From: Lachnoclostridium sp. UBA1781
GTDB lineage: Bacteria; Bacillota; Clostridia; Lachnospirales; Lachnospiraceae
Assembly: GCA_002315495.1 (NCBI GenBank)
Contig: DCGJ01000066.1
Coordinates: forward strand, 1-29,977
Direction: 5' to 3'
DNA length: 29,977 nt
Position numbers and translations under genes: made by a program. Positions 7,659 to 14,754 of this stretch are shown here, piece by piece. A model generated the notes under the pieces. It did no database searches. It had not been told where the DNA came from and saw only the letters and a program-made list of their open reading frames with translations. Every line of letters begins with the position of its first letter. The first letter of the stretch is position 1.

Positions 7659-8927
7659 TTACAGCTGCACGACTTTCTCCCACACGCGGTAGGAGTTTTC
7701 GAAGAACCGGCCGAAGCCGAGGTCCTTCACGGTAATGACCAATGTGTCGCGGTCCGCAAAACTCACGGTAATGCCGACACGAATGGTCTTATTTTCACGC
7801 TGATGCAGATCACGCAGCGGTACTACCACGTACTTTGTATCCTTTCGCATCGCATTGAAGATACTGAAATGAATCTCTTTGGTATCGTCGAGTATTCCGA
7901 CGGTCTTGGCATTAATGGTCTGCCATTTGGTTCCCGCTTTTACCATCGGATAATCGGAAATGCGGTTATCGCGGAACATACGGATGGACACGGTGGAACG
8001 AATCACATCCTCGGTTAAAAACAGGAATTCCTCTTCCCACTCATCTTTCTCGGCGGAACCGGAGTAAGCGGCACCCTTTACAAACAAATTATTACCCTTA
8101 AAGACTCGACGGGCGGTACCCACACAAAGTCCTCGCAGAACACCGTCACACCAGGTATTCTTCTCAAATACCGAGCCGGTAGCAAAAATCGTGGATATAA
8201 TCTGGCGGTTAATCGCCTTATCCGTTGCCGTCTTAAAGCAGTAGGAAAGTTCTCCGTCCGACATCGATTCCGTCATGGAATAATCCAACAGATTCGAGTA
8301 ATCGGTGCTTTGCACGGAAACTGCAATCGGAGCGAAACGTCGGCTGGTCGTAAGCTGATAATAGCGAAGTCCCTCCTCGTCCAAATCAAACATGCCGACA
8401 TCGTTCGCCCACAGCTCGCGGCGCTGGCTTACAGTATAGTACATGAAGCTCTCCACATGCGTCTGCATCTGGATACTTTCTTTTGCAATTCCCATGACAT
8501 CCAAGGCGTCCCGAATGGCCTCAGCCACGGTTTCCGTCGGATTCTTCATCGTAACTACAACACGGGAAATCGTATCCTGAATGTAGCGCTGACGAAGCAC
8601 GGTCATAATCTTTCGCAGAAATCTTCCGAGAAGTTCCGCACCGGTCGCGGTAACATCGGAGAACAGGGTAACCTCTGTGTTACGCTCAGCTTTATTAATC
8701 AGGTCATCGATGAACAGGCCTGCATTTCGCTTCTTACAGCGAATGGCCTCGTCACCAAACAACCAGTCTCTGGTATCGTCCCGCAGGCAAAGGCAGGTCG
8801 GTGTTTCAAGTTCCTCACCGCCCGGAGTCAGACAGATAATTTCCGGCTCCGCGCCCTCTCTCTTTACGGCAACCTGGGTCGTGTCCGAATTCAGGTCAAT
8901 GCCGACTACGATGTTTTTACTGTCCAT
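7659..8927 (-). CDS. DUF5716-like actin/Hsp70-fold protein
   Basis: A 422-residue protein that opens with a phosphate-1-like strand of the actin/Hsp70 ATPase fold (VVGIDLNSDTTQVAV, residues 7-21). A second strand segment near 122-126 (RVVVT) is followed by the HVESFMYY segment (157-164), which sits where Hsp70 has its NEPTAAA region. An adenosine-motif-like segment lies at about 247-290, with FATG, then RVFKGNN and KGAAYSG. The C-terminal 120 residues look like a separate beta-rich domain. The phosphate-2 region (about 177-185, VGMFDLDEE) lacks the Gly run of active Hsp70 proteins, so ATP hydrolysis is uncertain. From memory this matches the uncharacterised DUF5716 family of Lachnospiraceae. 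It lies directly downstream of the DUF5717-like gene with a GGGAGG ribosome binding site, so the two probably act together. Confidence 0.75.
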   Translation of the reverse strand: MDSKNIVVGIDLNSDTTQVAVKREGAEPEIICLTPGGEELETPTCLCLRDDTRDWLFGDEAIRCKKRNAGLFIDDLINKAERNTEVTLFSDVTATGAELLGRFLRKIMTVLRQRYIQDTISRVVVTMKNPTETVAEAIRDALDVMGIAKESIQMQTHVESFMYYTVSQRRELWANDVGMFDLDEEGLRYYQLTTSRRFAPIAVSVQSTDYSNLLDYSMTESMSDGELSYCFKTATDKAINRQIISTIFATGSVFEKNTWCDGVLRGLCVGTARRVFKGNNLFVKGAAYSGSAEKDEWEEEFLFLTEDVIRSTVSIRMFRDNRISDYPMVKAGTKWQTINAKTVGILDDTKEIHFSIFNAMRKDTKYVVVPLRDLHQRENKTIRVGITVSFADRDTLVITVKDLGFGRFFENSYRVWEKVVQL

Positions 8928-8960
8928 TCTTCGGACCTCCCTTCCGTGTATTCTCGGGGC

Positions 8961-11900
8961 TTATCCCTCATCCTCCTGAATCTCGTGGAACAACTGCTCG
9001 GTAGCAAACTTATTCTTCACATACTCATTCAAAAGGGCAATTGCTTTATTCTTGTCTTTGTTCTGTCTGGCCGCAATAATAGCATTGATCTGACCGAACT
9101 GGCTATCCTCGTCGATTTCGTCGATGGTCTTCTCCAGTGCCACACGGTCGCTTACGAAGGTCTTGTCCTCGTCTTCATCGGATATCGCATACTCAATATG
9201 CTCTCCCACAAACAGAACCAGTTCTTTTACGAAAATGCCGTAGCAAATGTTACGCATCGGCATATCCTTTTGCTTTCTCTTCCCACCCACACGGTAGATA
9301 TAGTGCAGGGTAACCTTGTGACGAGGGTTCGTACGGTACTCAATCAGGCATTTGTCTTCCAAACCGTCCGGAAGCTTAAAATACTTGGAAAGCTTCAAAA
9401 AGCACGGCATGACTTTGCCCTTTGCGTCCATACGAAGCAGCCAGTATTCTGCTGCCGCGCGATCGTCTGCGTCCAAATCGTCCTGCTCACTCAGGTATCG
9501 TAAAAGCGCCAGTGCACAGATGTCATTCTCGTCGTTTCGAAGATCCTTCTTCAGAAACGCCATCGTGTACTCGCCAATCGGAATATCACTGATCAGATAC
9601 TTGTAGCTGACATAGGTCAGGTAGGCGCGAACCGCCTGACGACTGCAGCCCGGCTTCTGATAGTAACGGAACACCTCATCGGCCATATTGAGATACGACT
9701 CGGTGAAGAGCATTTGTGAAAGAACACGTTCGCCAAGCTCGTCCACATTGAGTCCGAGATTTCTTGCATCCTGCCACAGCTGATACGTCTGCATAGTGGA
9801 CCCCTGGAAATTATCAACAAGAAAGGCTACAAGACGTTCGTTTCTACGACCTGCAGAATATGCATAGGTCAGAATCGGAAGCAGTTGCTTCTGATACGTT
9901 GCCTTCTGGTCCAAACTTAACGAAGCAGCCATGCGCTCAATCAGCTTCGAATCCACGCCGTCGTAGCCATAATCGGCCAGCATCATGATGGAGCGCTCCA
10001 ACTGCCCGCGCAAAATCATCAGATTAATCAGTTTGCCTCGATGCTTCTTCGGAATGGAATCGAGGTCCAGCTCCAAAAGATAATCCTCCAGCATCTCGTC
10101 TTCAAAATTATCGTAATAGTACAAAACAAGGGAGCAAATCAGCTCGTTCCGATATCGGTCACTAAGCTCCGTAAACTTCATGGCGGTACGCTTTAACGGC
10201 GCCACCGTCTGGTCCATACGCCCTTCATTCTGCGCTTTTCTCGTCAAATGCAGCAATAACCGCTTACTCTCCGGACTGCGCTTATAGGCCTCCGTGTAGT
10301 ATTCTTCGGCGGAGAGGAATTTGCGGTTTTCAAATTCGATTCCACCCACAAAGCGATTTCCAAAATCGTCCATAAAGGATACAAGGGCATCCTCCGAGAA
10401 GATTTCAATCTGAGCCACACCATTTACCAACGGCGTTACAACTTCCTCCGATAATTGCGGATGGCTGACACAGACATAACGAATCTGCGGATTGTGACAT
10501 ACGATTTCGTGACGGAAGCAGACTCTGGAAAGGTATGCCAAGGTCTCTGTCTCCGTGTCCCGATTTGTCAGACAGTCACTGTATAAAACCGCAAGGTAGC
10601 GGTTATTCTTGCCCTCACGAATCTGCTCCATCGTATACTCGGTGATACGATTTAAGAACGTCTCATAGGTTCCCCTGTCGCTTTCCTTGTGAAGCACAAT
10701 ATTCGCATACAGATACGCCAGACGCTTCTCGCTCAGCTTGCTGTTATATGCGAAGTACATTAATACATCCGGGTCCAGTGTCGTTTCAAGGTCAAGCTCG
10801 GCGGTGTACATATAGTACTCGTAGAGTTCTGCCACATGCAGCTGCTCTTCCACGCCTCTTCGATACCATATACCATAACACTTGTCCTTTAAACCGGCCT
10901 TAATCAGAATCTGGCAAATGGCTGCCAGCGTCTCCGTTAGGCCGAATCGGTCATAAAGACCGGATAAAATCGTATAGTAAATCGGACGATATTCGCGGCT
11001 ACGTTCCACCAGATACGAAAACTGATGTGCCAGCTCACGGGAAATCATCTTCCGCTTCATACCAAACGCAATGGTTTGCAATTCAAATTCGCCCAAGTCA
11101 TGTAGCAAAGCCGGATTCTCGTTCAGAATCAGCATTGCCTCCAAATATACGACCGGCGACTGACAACCGTTATCAAAGATGCCCCGAAGTTCGTCCAGCT
11201 TCAGCTTCTGATTTCTGGAATAGCGCTCATCCAGCTTCATCAAAAACAATGCCGGTTCCGGAAATTCATGATGCTCATTACTGATTTGGTAAAGTTCCTG
11301 CATCAGTTCGGCTTTATTTCCCTGTGCCCGCTCTGCCTTTAGATACAGGTAAGTAGCGCGAACCATCACACCCATGCTTCTTACATCGGCCTCGGAAATG
11401 CTGCGAAGAATCGCATTTGCCTGGCTCTCCTGTCCACCCAGTCGAAGCAGCTTTACAGAAGCCAGCTGAACCACCGGCGAACCCTCCGGATAGTAGTGCG
11501 CAACCTTCGAGAACAGGCTTTCCATCTCACTGATATAACGGGATTCCGGAATACGGTTCATGCGATAAGAAAGATAACACTCCGTCATTCGAATCAGAAG
11601 CTCATTCTGCTCTCTCTCCACTGCTACCGCCTGCGGGTTCTCGTGCGCCTTATGACAGGTCACGTGAATCGCAATCTGGCGTGTCGTGGTCTCTACCGTA
11701 ATCGTAGCCTGATTGTTGCCTTCATGCATATGCTCCGGGTGAATACGGAAGCCGATTTCGCAGGTATGTCCCACGAACTGCTCCGTTCCTACCGTCTCCC
11801 GTCCCATCTGAAGGAACGGCTCCTTACAGGTCACTCTGGCAGTCGTATAACCCCAGTTGTCCTTATATAACGTAATGTGGTCGGTCACTTCCTCGCGACC

Positions 11901-12512
11901 AATCTCGTACTTTAACTCTGTCAGGTCTGCCTCAATGGTAACCGCCATCTTTCGGCCGGTTGCGATGAGGAATTCCTCGAGCGCCCTCTCCTTCTCCGTG
12001 CTCTTCATAAAATGCTCGTAGAAGTATAGGCTTTCCGGCTCGTGGTAGCTAAGGAAATGCTCGAATTCCGTCTCCGAGAACAGTCTTACCGCTTCCGCAA
12101 AATGCCCTCTGGCCAGATTACTGAACTGCTTCATATCACCGATGCTTCCTTCCGAGGAAAGTAACGTCGGAGCCACAATCTCCACGCGGTACGGAAGCCA
12201 TATTTCACCACAGTTCGTGACAAAGCTAAGTTCCCCTTCAAGCACATCCCCGGCCTCAGCGCACTCTCCGTGAACAACCAGCTCCACGGTAATATCAACA
12301 CCGGAAATGTTCTTATTCATAATTTCAATGTCCTGGGAGTCCGAAGAAACAAACCCCTTCAGATATCGCTCAGCACTGTTTTTCAGATTCGCCGTGGCAT
12401 GTGCCTTCTTGCCGGCCTCCACATGAAGAAGAAGTCGTTCCGGGTTCATCATGAGCCGTGGCAATTCATATTCAATTTGTCCTCTGGCTAACAGGTTAAT
12501 TTTTTCCCGCAT
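8961..12512 (-). CDS. DUF5717-like giant helical-repeat protein
   Basis: A protein of 1183 residues from the preferred ATG at 12512, which has AAAGGAGGAGAAGG immediately before it; the open frame itself extends to 12542. The first 300 residues look beta-rich and begin MREKINLLARGQIEYELP. The rest is predicted to be a long solenoid of helical pairs resembling TPR or HEAT repeats. I see no signal peptide, membrane helix or catalytic motif. From memory the start and size match the uncharacterised DUF5717 family, which occurs next to DUF5716 proteins. A large scaffold that works with the downstream actin/Hsp70-fold protein is a reasonable inference. The gene follows the membrane-anchored Pro/Thr-rich protein gene on the same strand. 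Confidence 0.75.
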   Translation of the reverse strand: MREKINLLARGQIEYELPRLMMNPERLLLHVEAGKKAHATANLKNSAERYLKGFVSSDSQDIEIMNKNISGVDITVELVVHGECAEAGDVLEGELSFVTNCGEIWLPYRVEIVAPTLLSSEGSIGDMKQFSNLARGHFAEAVRLFSETEFEHFLSYHEPESLYFYEHFMKSTEKERALEEFLIATGRKMAVTIEADLTELKYEIGREEVTDHITLYKDNWGYTTARVTCKEPFLQMGRETVGTEQFVGHTCEIGFRIHPEHMHEGNNQATITVETTTRQIAIHVTCHKAHENPQAVAVEREQNELLIRMTECYLSYRMNRIPESRYISEMESLFSKVAHYYPEGSPVVQLASVKLLRLGGQESQANAILRSISEADVRSMGVMVRATYLYLKAERAQGNKAELMQELYQISNEHHEFPEPALFLMKLDERYSRNQKLKLDELRGIFDNGCQSPVVYLEAMLILNENPALLHDLGEFELQTIAFGMKRKMISRELAHQFSYLVERSREYRPIYYTILSGLYDRFGLTETLAAICQILIKAGLKDKCYGIWYRRGVEEQLHVAELYEYYMYTAELDLETTLDPDVLMYFAYNSKLSEKRLAYLYANIVLHKESDRGTYETFLNRITEYTMEQIREGKNNRYLAVLYSDCLTNRDTETETLAYLSRVCFRHEIVCHNPQIRYVCVSHPQLSEEVVTPLVNGVAQIEIFSEDALVSFMDDFGNRFVGGIEFENRKFLSAEEYYTEAYKRSPESKRLLLHLTRKAQNEGRMDQTVAPLKRTAMKFTELSDRYRNELICSLVLYYYDNFEDEMLEDYLLELDLDSIPKKHRGKLINLMILRGQLERSIMMLADYGYDGVDSKLIERMAASLSLDQKATYQKQLLPILTYAYSAGRRNERLVAFLVDNFQGSTMQTYQLWQDARNLGLNVDELGERVLSQMLFTESYLNMADEVFRYYQKPGCSRQAVRAYLTYVSYKYLISDIPIGEYTMAFLKKDLRNDENDICALALLRYLSEQDDLDADDRAAAEYWLLRMDAKGKVMPCFLKLSKYFKLPDGLEDKCLIEYRTNPRHKVTLHYIYRVGGKRKQKDMPMRNICYGIFVKELVLFVGEHIEYAISDEDEDKTFVSDRVALEKTIDEIDEDSQFGQINAIIAARQNKDKNKAIALLNEYVKNKFATEQLFHEIQEDEG

Positions 12513-12553
12513 CCTTCTCCTCCTTTCCGGGTGGTCCCGCATTTTCCGAATCA

Positions 12554-12565
12554 GGGCAAATGCCC
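12554..12565 (-). other. Short intergenic stem-loop (GGGCATTTGCCC)
   Basis: Palindrome GGGCA-AA-TGCCC between the gene ending at 12583 and the DUF5717-like start, about 42 bases upstream of that ATG. A member of the five-copy stem-loop family. Confidence 0.5.
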
Positions 12566-12582
12566 CTTAATCATAACAAATC

Positions 12583-13221
12583 CTAATTCACATTCAGTTC
12601 AACATACTCGTCATCGTCTACCGCGCGAAATGCTCTGGTATAATCCGAAGATACAAAGAAAATCCCGGCAAGTCCTCCGTCTTTATAGAGGACATTCACG
12701 CCGTAACAATCAATTCCCTCGACGATCGATGTCCAATCGTCCACATCAATATCATAGGCCGACAGCTTGTCGTCTAACCCCAGCTCGTCTGCGCTGCAAC
12801 GCTCGAGCACGGCGATGGCCGGATTCGACGAGGTTTGCGCCGTTGTCGGAGTTGGTGTGGCAACTACCGGTGTCGGAGCAGCGTCCTCCGGTGTCGGAGT
12901 CGGCTCGGTTGTTTCCGTGTTCTCCTCCGTCGTTGTCCCCGTTTCGGTCGGCGCATTCGTCTCTGTTGTCGCATCCGTCGTCGGTGTCGCTTCTGTCGGA
13001 GTCGGTGTCTTCTCCACAACCTTGGTCGGTGTCTGAGTGGCCGTTGCTTCCGGTGTCGTAGTCAGCTCCTCCGAAACCTGCGCCACGCCTCCAAACGGAG
13101 TCGGCGTTGGGCTGATGGTTGTCTTCTGAGAGTTCCGGATCATCTGCGAAAGCGCCGTAATCATACCAATCGCAACGACAACTGCCAGCATACAGCTGAC
13201 AATGATAACATTCTTTTTCAT
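12583..13221 (-). CDS. Membrane-anchored Pro/Thr-rich protein
   Basis: A 212-residue protein with a basic N-terminus and one hydrophobic helix at about residues 4-24, acting as signal anchor or uncleaved signal. A low-complexity linker rich in Thr, Pro, Glu and Ala follows (about 33-128). A compact C-terminal domain of about 80 residues ends at Asn212. Such Pro/Thr linkers commonly span the cell wall and hold a small domain outside. No lipobox is seen. AGGGAAGGA precedes the ATG. It is the first gene of the DUF5716/DUF5717 cluster, directly downstream of the rplT terminator. The low-complexity stretch causes long open frames on the opposite strand that are not genes. The C-terminal domain is not recognised. 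Confidence 0.75.
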   Translation of the reverse strand: MKKNVIIVSCMLAVVVAIGMITALSQMIRNSQKTTISPTPTPFGGVAQVSEELTTTPEATATQTPTKVVEKTPTPTEATPTTDATTETNAPTETGTTTEENTETTEPTPTPEDAAPTPVVATPTPTTAQTSSNPAIAVLERCSADELGLDDKLSAYDIDVDDWTSIVEGIDCYGVNVLYKDGGLAGIFFVSSDYTRAFRAVDDDEYVELNVN

Positions 13222-13283
13222 CGTTATTTCCTTCCCTTTTCGATGGTCTGCATGCGACTTATTTCATCGCAGCCCATATCAGA

Positions 13284-13310
13284 ATAATACTACCACAAAG
13301 CCTGTTTCAA
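13284..13310 (-). promoter_or_regulatory. Possible promoter of the DUF5716/5717 cluster
   Basis: TTGAAA (13305-13310) and TATTAT (13284-13289) on the minus strand, separated by only 15 bases. The position just after the rplT terminator and about 60 bases upstream of the first cluster gene is suitable, but the short spacing lowers confidence. Confidence 0.35.
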
Positions 13311-13316
13311 AGCAAG

Positions 13317-13350
13317 AAAAAAGGGCTGTGAAAAATGATTTCACAGCCCT
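13317..13350 (-). terminator. Terminator of the infC-rpmI-rplT operon
   Basis: A perfect 12-bp stem AGGGCTGTGAAA/TTTCACAGCCCT with a 5-base loop, followed on the minus strand by a run of T residues. A textbook intrinsic terminator 25 bases after the rplT stop. Confidence 0.93.
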
Positions 13351-13374
13351 GAATATTTGTTCTATATTGCTTTC

Positions 13375-13731
13375 TTAAGCCAACTTGCTCTTAGCAACTT
13401 CGCAAAGCTTTGCAAAGCCTTCAGCATCGTTGATTGCCATATCAGAAAGGATCTTTCTGTTGATGGTTACATCTGCAAGCTTAAGACCGTACATGAACTT
13501 GGAGTAGGAAAGGTCGTTCATTCTGCATGCAGCATTGATACGAGCGATCCAAAGAGATCTCATCTGTCTCTTTCTCTGCTTACGACCTGCAAATGCGGAA
13601 GTAAGTGCACGCATTACGGACTGCTTAGCAATTCTGTACTGCTTGCTTCTAGCGCCTCTGTAACCCTTAGCCAACTTCAATACTCTATTGTGCTTCTTCT
13701 TAGCGTTTAAACCGCCTTTAATTCTAGCCAT
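13375..13731 (-). CDS. rplT: Ribosomal protein L20
   Basis: A 118-residue basic protein of the large ribosomal subunit that binds 23S rRNA early in assembly. The sequence begins MARIKGGLNAKKKHNRVLKL, and the GARSKQYRIAKQSVMRAL segment is characteristic of L20. The length is standard. The start has GGAGGAACGAAACA before the ATG. It is the last gene of the operon, 24 bases after rpmI. In low-GC Gram-positive bacteria L20 represses its own operon by binding the infC leader, and the attenuator seen upstream of infC fits that control. Confidence 0.98.
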   Translation of the reverse strand: MARIKGGLNAKKKHNRVLKLAKGYRGARSKQYRIAKQSVMRALTSAFAGRKQRKRQMRSLWIARINAACRMNDLSYSKFMYGLKLADVTINRKILSDMAINDAEGFAKLCEVAKSKLA

Positions 13732-13755
13732 TGTTTCGTTCCTCCTTCAGACAAT

Positions 13756-13953
13756 TTACAGATACGGTAAGATCTTCTTCATGTTATTCTCACTGGTGTG
13801 ATTAACAAGAGTAGCTTTTCTCAAATTTCTCTTCATCTTGGTGCTCTTCTTGGTCAAGATGTGCTGCTTGCCGGCTTTCATTCTCTTAAGCTTGCCGGTA
13901 CCGGTCTTGGAAAAACGCTTTGCAGCTGCGCTGCTAGTCTTCATTTTAGGCAT
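13756..13953 (-). CDS. rpmI: Ribosomal protein L35
   Basis: A 65-residue very basic protein of the large ribosomal subunit. MPKMKTSSAAAKRFSKTGTG and the KRMKAGKQHILTKKSTK segment are typical of L35, and the length is normal. AAAGGAGGACA precedes the ATG. It is the middle gene of the conserved infC-rpmI-rplT operon, 34 bases after infC. Confidence 0.98.
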   Translation of the reverse strand: MPKMKTSSAAAKRFSKTGTGKLKRMKAGKQHILTKKSTKMKRNLRKATLVNHTSENNMKKILPYL

Positions 13954-13987
13954 GATAAATGTCCTCCTTTAAATTCTTATTCCTAAC

Positions 13988-14503
13988 TTACTTTTTCTCA
14001 CTCAATGTTACGACCAGGTTTCTACCTTCCATCTTCGGGGCCTTGTCAATGGTTGCCACATCTTCTAACTTCTGACAAAATGCCATGATGATCTCCATAC
14101 CATTCTCCTGGTGTGCCATCTCACGGCCGCGGAAGCGAAGCTGAACCTTAACCTTGTTGCCCTTAGACAAGAACTGACGTGCCTGATTTGCCTTGGTCGT
14201 CAAGTCATTGTCTGCAATGTTCGGAGACAAATGTACCTCTTTGGTTTCCGTGGTCTTCTGCTTCTTACGGTTCTCCTTCTCCTTACGAGCCTGCTCGTAG
14301 CGGAACTTGGAGTAATCAATTACTCGGCAAACCGGCGGTGTTGCAGTAGGTGCAATCTTTACCAGGTCAAGACCTGCTTCCTGCGCAAGGGCCATGGCTT
14401 CCTTCGAAGTCATAATGCCGAGCTGCTCGTTGTTTGCACCGATGACGCGGACTTCCTTGTCTCGAATCTGCTCATTAATCATGTAGTCATTCTTTTCGCT
14501 AAT
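13988..14503 (-). CDS. infC: Translation initiation factor IF-3, AUU start
   Basis: IF-3 binds the 30S subunit, prevents premature 50S joining and checks the start codon. I place the start at an ATT codon at 14503-14501, giving 171 residues, (M)SEKNDYMINEQIRDKEV and onward. GGGGAGG lies 9 bases before this ATT, ideal spacing. An in-frame ATG at 14482 is too far from that site, and the open frame further upstream (to 14602) runs through the leader hairpins. AUU starts for infC are a known conserved device, because IF-3 itself discriminates against non-standard starts and so represses its own synthesis. The N-domain, linker and C-domain (with RFRGREMAHQENG) are all present. It is the first gene of the operon with rpmI and rplT. 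Confidence 0.95.
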   Translation of the reverse strand: MSEKNDYMINEQIRDKEVRVIGANNEQLGIMTSKEAMALAQEAGLDLVKIAPTATPPVCRVIDYSKFRYEQARKEKENRKKQKTTETKEVHLSPNIADNDLTTKANQARQFLSKGNKVKVQLRFRGREMAHQENGMEIIMAFCQKLEDVATIDKAPKMEGRNLVVTLSEKK

Positions 14504-14528
14504 GGCTTTGTACCTCCCCAAAGGATGT

Positions 14529-14542
14529 GGAGCAAATGCTCC
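14529..14542 (-). other. Short stem-loop GGAGCATTTGCTCC before infC
   Basis: Perfect palindrome GGAGCA-AA-TGCTCC ending 26 bases upstream of the infC ATT start, just before its Shine-Dalgarno sequence. It could expose or hide the ribosome binding region. A member of the five-copy stem-loop family. Confidence 0.55.
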
Positions 14543-14560
14543 TTCATAACAAATAGCAAC

Positions 14561-14584
14561 AAAAAAAGTGGATAGGAATCCACT
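14561..14584 (-). terminator. Leader terminator of infC operon
   Basis: Perfect 7-bp stem AGTGGAT/ATCCACT with a 4-base loop, followed by a run of seven T on the minus strand. It lies inside the infC leader, so it works as an attenuator. Confidence 0.85.
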
Positions 14585-14710
14585 CGACAATTTTCCCGCC
14601 AAAAATGAACATGGCTATTATGAAAAAATTGCAACCTTTTTGCGCCATCCGGGCTGAAGGTGAGAGTGGAAACTCTACTTTTCTACTGCAGGAAACCCCA
14701 CAGCGTGATG

Positions 14711-14740
14711 ATAATAGCATATCCGCCGTGGGGTTGTCAA
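14711..14740 (-). promoter_or_regulatory. infC operon promoter with overlapping inverted repeat
   Basis: TTGACA (14735-14740) and TATTAT (14711-14716) separated by 18 bases. A 10-bp inverted repeat, CCCCACGGCG/CGCTGTGGGG with one G-T pair (arms 14696-14705 and 14724-14733), brackets the -10 box. It may be an operator, or a stem formed when RNA reads through from the transporter gene that ends 14 bases upstream of the -35 box. Confidence 0.85.
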
Positions 14741-14754
14741 GCATTTTTCTTCTG

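Larger units (their letters stand above)
14504..14704 (-). promoter_or_regulatory. L20-type leader attenuator of infC-rpmI-rplT
   Basis: About 200 bases of untranslated leader between promoter and infC contain two exclusive folds. A terminator hairpin lies at 14561-14584. Its 5' arm contains GAGTGGA (minus strand of 14579-14585), which can instead pair with TCCACTC about 80 bases upstream (minus strand of 14664-14670), breaking the terminator. This is the layout expected of the L20 leader of low-GC Gram-positive bacteria (Rfam family L20_leader), in which excess L20 favours termination. The match is by position and structure; a covariance-model search was not run. Confidence 0.75.

Noticed and set aside
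8310..9503. A 397-codon plus-strand open frame across the DUF5716/DUF5717 genes
   Set aside because: Antisense to two well-supported genes that have strong ribosome binding sites; no domain seen.
12767..13036. Val/Ser-rich plus-strand ORF
   Set aside because: It is the complement of the Pro/Thr-rich linker of the minus-strand membrane protein, where low complexity removes stops.
14483..14602. N-terminal extension of IF-3 to the ATG at 14602
   Set aside because: It would run through the leader terminator and stem-loop, lacks a ribosome binding site, and homologues begin near MINEQIRDKEV.
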